From Rhea pennata (taxonomy: Eukaryota; Chordata; Aves; Rheiformes; Rheidae): a stretch of 64,000 bases of DNA. The position numbers and the translations under genes are program-made. The notes under the pieces were generated by a model, which saw only the letters and a program-made list of their open reading frames with translations, made no database searches and was not told the DNA's origin. The stretch is taken from assembly GCF_028389875.1 (NCBI RefSeq), contig NC_084663.1:215970876-216034875 (forward strand). The letters run 5' to 3'. This document shows positions 58,101 through 64,000 of this stretch, one piece after another; positions within the stretch are counted from its first letter, which is position 1; each line of letters starts with the position of its first letter.

Positions 58101-61100
58101 ACAACATAAATAAAATATAACATTAGCTGATGAAATCTGATTGCTCAGTGATTCAAAGAGATTTTCTGCATTAGATAAGAGACAGGAAAGCAAGAAGTAG
58201 ATTCTGAAGAAAAAGTGAAAGGAGGGAAAGGGAAAAGAAAAGGCTGAGGGTCAAAAACAGTAAAAAGACCTTTTAAAAAAAGCATACATGAAGTGCCAGC
58301 AGAAATTATACACCTACAAAGAATTACTACTACCTCCATCCAAAATCTAACCTGCAGGATGCAGCTGATGCATGGTTTCAGTCTCTTCTTCACGCTCATC
58401 CTGAAGGGAATCATCATGAAATGAGGCATCCTCACTGCTGCCTTCCAGACCATTTCGCAAGGCTGCCCGCATATTCAGAGCCACAATGGTGTCATCCATA
58501 TTGTTCTGGTGTCTGTGCACACTGTTCTCTGGGGTCTGCGGGATGGGCTTGGCAATGGGGTTAGTGTAAAACCTAGTCACTTCATGATGATCTTCCTCCT
58601 CCTCTCGTTCACCATCTTGTCTGTGGTTTTCATCAGGAGGTACTGACAAAAAGAACCTAAAGAAATGAAGAACAAAGCTTAACTAGTTAGGACGTGAAGA
58701 GGCTCATTAAGTCTAAGTCTTGTGTCAATATTAAAACTCCAGTTTCTTTTCATATAAAAAGCAGACCGCACCACCACATAAGGCAGAGTGCCAGCAGGTT
58801 GAAGGAAGCATTTATTCCCCATTACTCTGCACTTGTCAAACCACCTCTGGAATTTTGCATCTAATCTAGGACTCCCAATGAAAAGAAAGATATTGAAAAA
58901 TCCAGTGGAGGGCCATGAAGATGGTCAGCAGGGAAGAACATGTGCTTGTGAGGAGAGATTGAGGGAAATGGGTTGTTTAGCCTGGAGAAAAGGCTTGCAG
59001 GGGGACAACAGCCTTCCAACACCAAAGACAAGAGTCAGGCTTTTCATATATGCATGGCAAGAGGATGGGAAGCACGGTCAAATAAAACAGGGGAGGTTTC
59101 CACTTGACCATGAGGACTGTCAAGCATTACAACATATATTCGGAGCAGTTGCAGAATCTTGACCCATGGAGGATTTAAAGACCCGACTGGACAAACTCAT
59201 GAACAATCTGGTCTTAACACAGCATTGACCGTGCTTGAGGAAGACTGACCTCCCAAGGTCATTCCATCCTGATGGATTCTTTGTTCTATTAAGAGATTAA
59301 CCATGCTATAATATTGTGTCCAAAATGCACGCTGTTTTAGAAGAAAGGGATGATTAAGCCTTGAGGGCATCATGATGAGGTCAAACTTGAGAACATTACT
59401 GTGACAATCGCTCCAAAACAGCAGCTTTGAAGAGCTGTCTGTTGTGCCTGACTACTGACAATACAGCTACTGCATCTTCCTGTCTCATTAAGAAGAGACC
59501 AGGTCAGGACTAAGGTGGTGCTTTACTGCCATAATCAGTTCTTATTTCTAGTAGTTTTGAATTAAATCAAAATGTTGAGTTGGTCAGGATTTTGTCCTAT
59601 TTTTGATTAAAAAGAGGAGTTCAGATGAAACAAGACCAGATTTATAGAAGGAAACAAGTGTTTTGGCTTGCGGGGGGGGAGGGGCCAGAGAGAGAGAAGG
59701 GGAGAAGGCAGTGCTGGAAAGATATAGCCTTAGGAATCCCTCATTTTATTATATAGAAAATACACTACTATAAGACAACCGGATTAGCAAAGCTTCCTTG
59801 GAATTCGCACTGAGGGAACAAAACACAAGGAGAGCTTGTTCTCACCTCAGGGTTAAGTTTAGTATTTCCCTCAAGTAATCACTTAGATTTTCTCTACACG
59901 GAATGAAAAGAGATGCATCCAGAAAGTCTTCCCTCTGAATTCCTGATTTTGGATGAAAAAGGGAATTGCCTTCTGACCACTCAGGAAGAACAGATAGCTG
60001 GTTTAAAAGGAAGTGAATCTCCACAATAGGTGAACTCATTTTTAATAAGCAACTAGAATGACGTTCCTTAGAACAAAATATCTACCTGCTTTATTCATAT
60101 TAATTTAGAAACAAGCATAACTAGCTTGCATTTCTCAAGCATGAACACTTGCATCATGAATCAACATACCGATCTCCATTCTCTGGATATTCTGATGGAG
60201 AAGCCAGATCTTCATTTTCACGACTTACAGGTGAAAATAGATTGCTACCGTTGAGGTTTTTCAAAACCAACTTTTTGATGCTCTTCCTAAAAAAACAGAA
60301 AAGAAATTTGAAGAGATCCACTGCATAAGTACATACTTCATGCTTAATTTGAGCATTCCAGGGACTGGGAGCTATAAAAGATCTGTTCCCACAATTGCAA
60401 TACATGAAGTCTATTAGAGCATTGCAATAGCTGCCTTATTAAAAAAGGTATTTTTAAGATTTTTTTTTTAAATATTCTTCTATATATTCTTTTATATGAT
60501 TCTTCTATAAAAGAATCAGTGTTAGGCTATGAAAATACCAGAAATTGCCTTTCATACTAAACCTCATTAGCAAACCTAATGAAACTTCAGTTTCAGAAAC
60601 TGAAAGTGTTATACTGTATCTCCATTCCTTGCAATAATTCATAGTTGACCTTATAGGCAGCTTCATTCCATTCATGGGATGATCTCAATTAACAGTTTAA
60701 TTAAAGTCAAAGCTAACCATTTTCATCCTCTCAAACATTTTTCTCTAAGCTACACATAAATTGTTTTTGCTGTTTGCATTTGAACCAGGTTACAAAATCC
60801 CCTGAAGTCAGCGAATGTAGCACACAAAGGAGTTTACTTAAGCTGATTAGGAGCATTAGAATAAACAGGATGTCCAATCTGACCAAATATTTTGGGTGAA
60901 GCTATAATTTTTTTTACCCATACCAGCACAGTGAGGTTTTCAAATAAAATAACCAGGAGTCCAAGCTGTGTAACATATCAAGAGTACCAAATAATCAAAA
61001 CAAAAGGACAGAAGTTTACATAAAACCATTTTTCTGTACATCATTTATTACATAGCTTTTCATCTCATACCACCTTCTCCCTCCAAGATACACAAAAGCA

Positions 61101-63539
61101 ACTAACTTGGGCATGAATGCACCATTGGATAAGGATGGTTCATCATCATCAAGACCATCAAAAAGATGAGATTTGGCAGAGCCAGTAGTCTGCAAAGCTT
61201 TAGGTCGCACTCTGGTTGCTGGACGTGGTGTCAGTTTGTAGTGGGTGGGTGTTGTTAAGGCCTTCTGAGCTGCCGGATTGGTTGGTTTCAGTCTCTGAAA
61301 GAGTAAGATGTAGAATTGGAATTTTCACACCATTTGAAGTTTGAAAAAGGATTTATTTTGTTGTCTTTCAAAACAAACTGGCAGGTCAAAAGTGTCTTTG
61401 TCATAAGCAAAGCTCAAATTAAATACTGAAAAATTTCAAGTTAAGTATACACAATTACCCATCTTTATTCTCAGCTAGCAGCAGTAAAGGCACAAGAACT
61501 CCAAAGCACAGGCTCTAAAATGCCCCAAAGCAGTAGAGAAAGCCACAGTATACGCAGTTTTAGGGTCCTGTATAGCATAAAAAGTCACCGCACTAGTATG
61601 AATGTATGAATGGCAAGTCATCGAGTTGCTCACTGCTGCTTAAGTGAAGATACGATAGTGAACACAATACATAATTTCAAATCTTATGCATGAGTTAAAT
61701 ACCTATATGCACTCACCTCTTCTTTCTTCTTTGGGTCTGACATGGGGTTTCTGAAGAGTGGAGAATCTCCAAAGGGTGAGTAAGTCAAGCTATTGAGATG
61801 CTGCTGAAGGACTGCTTGCTGGGCAGCTGATGCATTTGGGTCTGTCAGTGCTGCATAAAAACATCAGTTTTTGTACAAACTTCAGCATTAAATAGTTTTA
61901 TTAATGAAACCAAGGTAGGCTCTATTAGGAAAACAGTCATTTTCCCCCAAATATTGCCTTAGTGAATTCAATTTATATACAAACTTCAGGATTCTTTTCC
62001 CCTGCTCTTCAGTCATCATTTCTACAGTACTTGTGAGGAAAAAGAAATCATTCTCTTCCCTTTTGTGCATTTGAATTTACAGTCATGCTCAGTAAGTTTT
62101 TAATCTGTGAAGAGCTGAGGGAGAGGAGAGCTACACAACAGCAGAGTAAGTCTGGTCTGTCACACCTTTAATTAATACATTTGACTTGTAAAGCGTTAAC
62201 CTCTTTTGTTCCAAGAACAAAATCTTTGATTCAAAGCTTTAATATTTCTGCTACACAGACTAGATTAGAAATTGATCTAAAGTCTCCCCTGTAATAGTAG
62301 TCTTAGTTTTGTCTCTCCATCTGCTAGTGTCTCATTTTAATTCCCAAAAAATACTATGAAGTGTTCAAGCAACCTAAAGGAGGTTTACTTTTAATTCCAA
62401 GAAAGCCAGGCTCTGTATTCCCCAAGAAAAAGAACATTTTCATAAGCAACAGCATACTGTCAAACAAAGTCTGCAAGGAAGTTGAAAGGAAAGTTTGAGA
62501 CAGCTAGTTCTTATTAGATGAAACACTGGCTTAAATGAACAGATGTTAATCAGTGAAACCCTTCCCTATGCTGCCCCATTGCAGGCATTGCCTACAGCAC
62601 TGGCTGCTTGGAACATCTGCAGATTTACATTCAGGGAGGTCCAAGATTAAGGAAAAGTGTAAGCAAGACAGTAATTTATAAAATCTGACTGCAATACCCT
62701 GAAGAAACAGAGTTACTTTATTCTGAAGAGAAAGTAGCTTCCCCCAACTCAAATCTTTCCTAATCGTAACACCAGATCCTCTAATAGGTGAAGTTACTTT
62801 AAGAGGAAGGTGACGGTATTCCTCCTCATCTTTTAAAATTGTTTCTCTGAAATAACAGCCTCAGAAAAGCTAGAGCAACAAGGTCTATTCACACCATTCA
62901 AAGTGCTCAGATCTGCCAAAGATGAAGGCAGCTGGAAAAGGTACATATTTCAATTTACAAAATTATAACAGAAGAGCCTGAATCTAAAGAGCATTCCTTT
63001 GGCCAACAGGACAGCACACTTACTAATCAAATCCCTACAGCTCTCATAACTGGAACTATTTAAGCAGCTAATAATACAGTGCCCTTACTTTTTTTGGCAA
63101 GGGTTTACTCTTGCTGCCTTGCACTCAGCGATGGGAAATATCTCAGTAATTTTGAAGATGCAGCTCTAAAATAGCTGCAGCTATTAATGTTAGACAGGTA
63201 CCACTGAACTACTTAAAATATAACTAGCATGAAAAAGTTGTCATGAACATGGTCTAACATTGCTACCGAAGCCTCAGAGAGTTGCTCAAACATTTTGTTT
63301 TCCCCTCTAAAGGATTTGGGTGGGATTTGTTCCAATGTTTAGACACATCTCAATCAAGGCAGGAAGCAACAATTAAACTTGGGTTAACACACACTTACCT
63401 ACAGCAGGCTGAGGGGCTCCAAACCCCAGAGTAGCTGCTGAGGTATTGAATCCTGGTGCTCCAAATGCTCCTGTTCCTAGCGTTCCACCTAGTTTAGGCT
63501 GAGTATTTCCAAATAAAGAAGTCTGTCCTGCCCCAAGAG
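39063..63539 (-). CDS. NUP98: NUP98-NUP96 nucleoporin precursor (3' 22 coding exons; 5' end outside the window)
   Basis: Exons in transcript order: 63399-63539, 61717-61850, 61107-61294, 60170-60286, 58352-58656, 57022-57135, 56157-56295, 55686-55863, 55167-55331, 49649-49825, 48722-48875, 47714-48134, 46664-46893, 46084-46353, 45458-45615, 45076-45219, 43480-43622, 42221-42442, 41148-41389, 40481-40635, 39858-39969 and 39063-39280. All phases join, giving 1374 complete codons before TGA (human about 1817 aa in total). The first exon carries FG motifs (SLFGN, GAFGAP, LGFGAP). Next come a linker with DGLDDDEPS and NLFSPV, the autoproteolytic domain ([14 protein letters not shown] to the HF|S site), then NUP96 ([52 protein letters not shown]). 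Known role: NUP98 forms the FG transport barrier and binds mRNA export factors; NUP96 is a scaffold of the Y (NUP107-160) complex. All introns are GT-AG except one GC-AG. No frame damage was seen. Confidence 0.97.
43056..43113 (+). repeat. (CT)n microsatellite with T run
   Basis: About 24 perfect TC dinucleotides followed by ten T residues, inside the NUP98 intron between exons 42221-42442 and 43480-43622. It lies some 370 bp upstream (in transcript sense, downstream) of the nearer exon and is unlikely to affect splicing directly. Confidence 0.97.
49826..55166 (-). other. Longest NUP98 intron in the window (5.3 kb), splits NUP98/NUP96 junction exon from NUP96
   Basis: Intron between the exon encoding the HF|S site and the next NUP96 exon ([10 protein letters not shown]). 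It begins GTAGAAGG and ends CTGCAG. Apart from one CR1 fragment (51313-52605), the sequence at 49826-51312 and 52606-55166 is AT-rich with no exon, RNA gene or recognisable repeat that I can support. The flanking exons join in phase 0 as in the mammalian protein, so no exon appears to be missing. Confidence 0.8.
51313..52605 (-). mobile_element. CR1 LINE fragment, 5' truncated, with remains of ORF2
   Basis: Begins (element 3' end, on the left) with GCAGAATCACAGGACAGTTG and runs to about 52605. The minus strand at 51730-51933 still encodes the typical CR1 reverse-transcriptase C-terminal stretch ([32 protein letters not shown]). The reversed text farther right (GACTCCTGAGGGACACCACT; GACAGTGTCAAAAGCCTTGC) is also standard CR1. 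Frames are broken by stops and shifts, so the copy is a fossil. It lies in sense with NUP98 in its longest intron and shares its 3' end sequence with the fragment at 37338. Confidence 0.9.
55317..55322 (-). other. NUP98: NUP98 | NUP96 autoproteolytic cleavage site (HF|SKYG)
   Basis: The first codons of the exon at 55167-55331 read V-A-H-F-S-K-Y-G-L. The Phe codon is 55320-55322 and the Ser codon 55317-55319. In the known mechanism, the serine attacks the preceding peptide bond to release NUP98 (ending HF) and NUP96 (starting SKYG). About 442 complete residues of NUP98 lie upstream in the window. The NUP96 part is about 932 residues, close to the human length. The intact HFS triad predicts normal self-cleavage. 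Confidence 0.93.
56491..56517 (+). repeat. T27 homopolymer
   Basis: Twenty-seven T residues in the NUP98 intron between exons 56157-56295 and 57022-57135. On the transcribed strand this is an A run, not a polypyrimidine tract. No retrotransposed sequence was recognised beside it. Confidence 0.97.
58800..59290 (+). mobile_element. CR1 LINE fragment (3' end), sense on + strand
   Basis: Contains a diverged copy of the CR1 3' region: GGAGGGCCATGAAGATGGTC, GAGGAGAGATTGAGGGAAAT, GTTTAGCCTGGAGAAAAGGC, then GGAGGTTTCCACTTGACCAT and CTCCCAAGGTCATTCCATCC near the 3' end. It is antisense to NUP98, in the intron between exons 58352-58656 and 60170-60286. No intact reading frame remains. Confidence 0.85.
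59846..60052 (-). other. NUP98: Possible cassette exon inside a NUP98 intron
   Basis: Between the exons at 60170-60286 and 58352-58656 lies a 207-nt stretch open in the frame of the gene. It could be bounded by an acceptor TTCTAG (60053-60058) and a strong donor GAG|GTGAGA. Both neighbouring junctions are phase 2, so a 69-codon insert would keep the frame. The encoded segment (including [14 protein letters not shown] and [10 protein letters not shown]) resembles no family I know, and the human protein I compare with joins the flanking exons directly. It may be a chance open frame. Confidence 0.25.
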
Positions 63540-64000
63540 CTAAGGGGAGAAATATAACTTTTTACTATCAAACTGTAAAAAAGCTTACAAGTCGATTTAT
63601 CTCACAAAAAATCATTTGTTAGACTGTAAGAAAGATTCAACATGTTCATGAATGCTACAGACATTCAGAGGTCAAAGAACAGATTCACATAATCAGATCA
63701 TCAGGTAGTCTCCAGACAGCATACAGAGGATACCATCAGATCATTGAACCATTAGCCACCACTGTCAGCAATGTTGTTCCTGTCACTTCAGCACTTGAGG
63801 ACAGGAAGACCTGTTTCCAGTGAATCTAGTTTAAGATTGCCAACCTTCTGCTCCAAGGCAGTAAATGCCATAACACAAGGTATTTCCTACCAAACATGCA
63901 GATGGCTAACAACTTCAAGTTCCATGACAACATCTTAACTCTCATCTACTGAGCAAGGTTGTATGCAAGCCTAGGGGCAGATATCAGTCTTTCTAAAAGG
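63540..64000 (-). other. NUP98: NUP98 intron at the window edge
   Basis: AT-rich intron upstream of the first exon in the window, whose acceptor is CCCCTTAG. No further exon is visible up to base 64000. The rest of the FG-repeat region and the GLEBS (RAE1-binding) segment must lie beyond the right edge. Confidence 0.8.

Noticed and set aside
1-64000. tRNA, rRNA, snoRNA or microRNA genes
   Set aside because: None was recognised on reading through introns and spacers. Small structured RNAs in NUP98 introns cannot be excluded without a covariance-model search such as Infernal against Rfam.

Overview
The window is vertebrate nuclear DNA and almost certainly avian. It has three truncated CR1 LINEs, GT-AG introns, very GC-rich CpG-dense short genes on the left and an AT-rich, long-intron gene on the right. 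Three protein genes are supported, and their order and orientation match the known mammalian 11p15.4 block: an ART1-type ecto-ADP-ribosyltransferase (+, 26080-27618), CHRNA10 encoding nicotinic receptor subunit alpha-10 (-, 32491-35407), and the 3' three quarters of NUP98 encoding the NUP98-NUP96 precursor (-, 39063-63539, 22 coding exons, with the 5' part beyond the right edge).

Region by region. Bases 1-25350 are one enormous 26-bp tandem array, about 974 units in unbroken register, which continues past the left edge. 25351-26079 is GC-rich unique DNA ending in a TATA box. 26080-27618 is the ART gene, whose first intron holds a 10-bp tandem array of 40 units. 28140-30945 is a 17-20 bp G-rich minisatellite. 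31070-31153 is a (GGGGCC/GGAGCC) hexanucleotide tract, and 31380-31960 is a C-rich ~15-bp minisatellite. 32115-32490 is a repeat-filled CHRNA10 3' UTR. 32491-35407 is CHRNA10, with another minisatellite in intron 2. 36090-36720 holds 39/48/49-bp repeats. At about 36.8-37 kb the sequence changes abruptly to AT-rich DNA: the NUP98 3' UTR, exons and introns, CR1 fragments, a (CT)n and a poly(T) run.

The three genes are not an operon-like system. The ART gene predicts a GPI-anchored surface enzyme, CHRNA10 a pentameric ligand-gated channel subunit, and NUP98-NUP96 two nuclear-pore proteins released by autoproteolysis at a conserved HF|S site. All three look intact within the window. Giant open frames over the arrays (up to 8505 codons) are judged to be by-products of stop-free tandem repeats. 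The most unusual items are the indel-free 26-bp array with its internal higher-order duplications, the crowding of seven or more unrelated tandem-repeat families into the left 37 kb, a GC-AG intron, and a possible in-frame cassette exon in NUP98.
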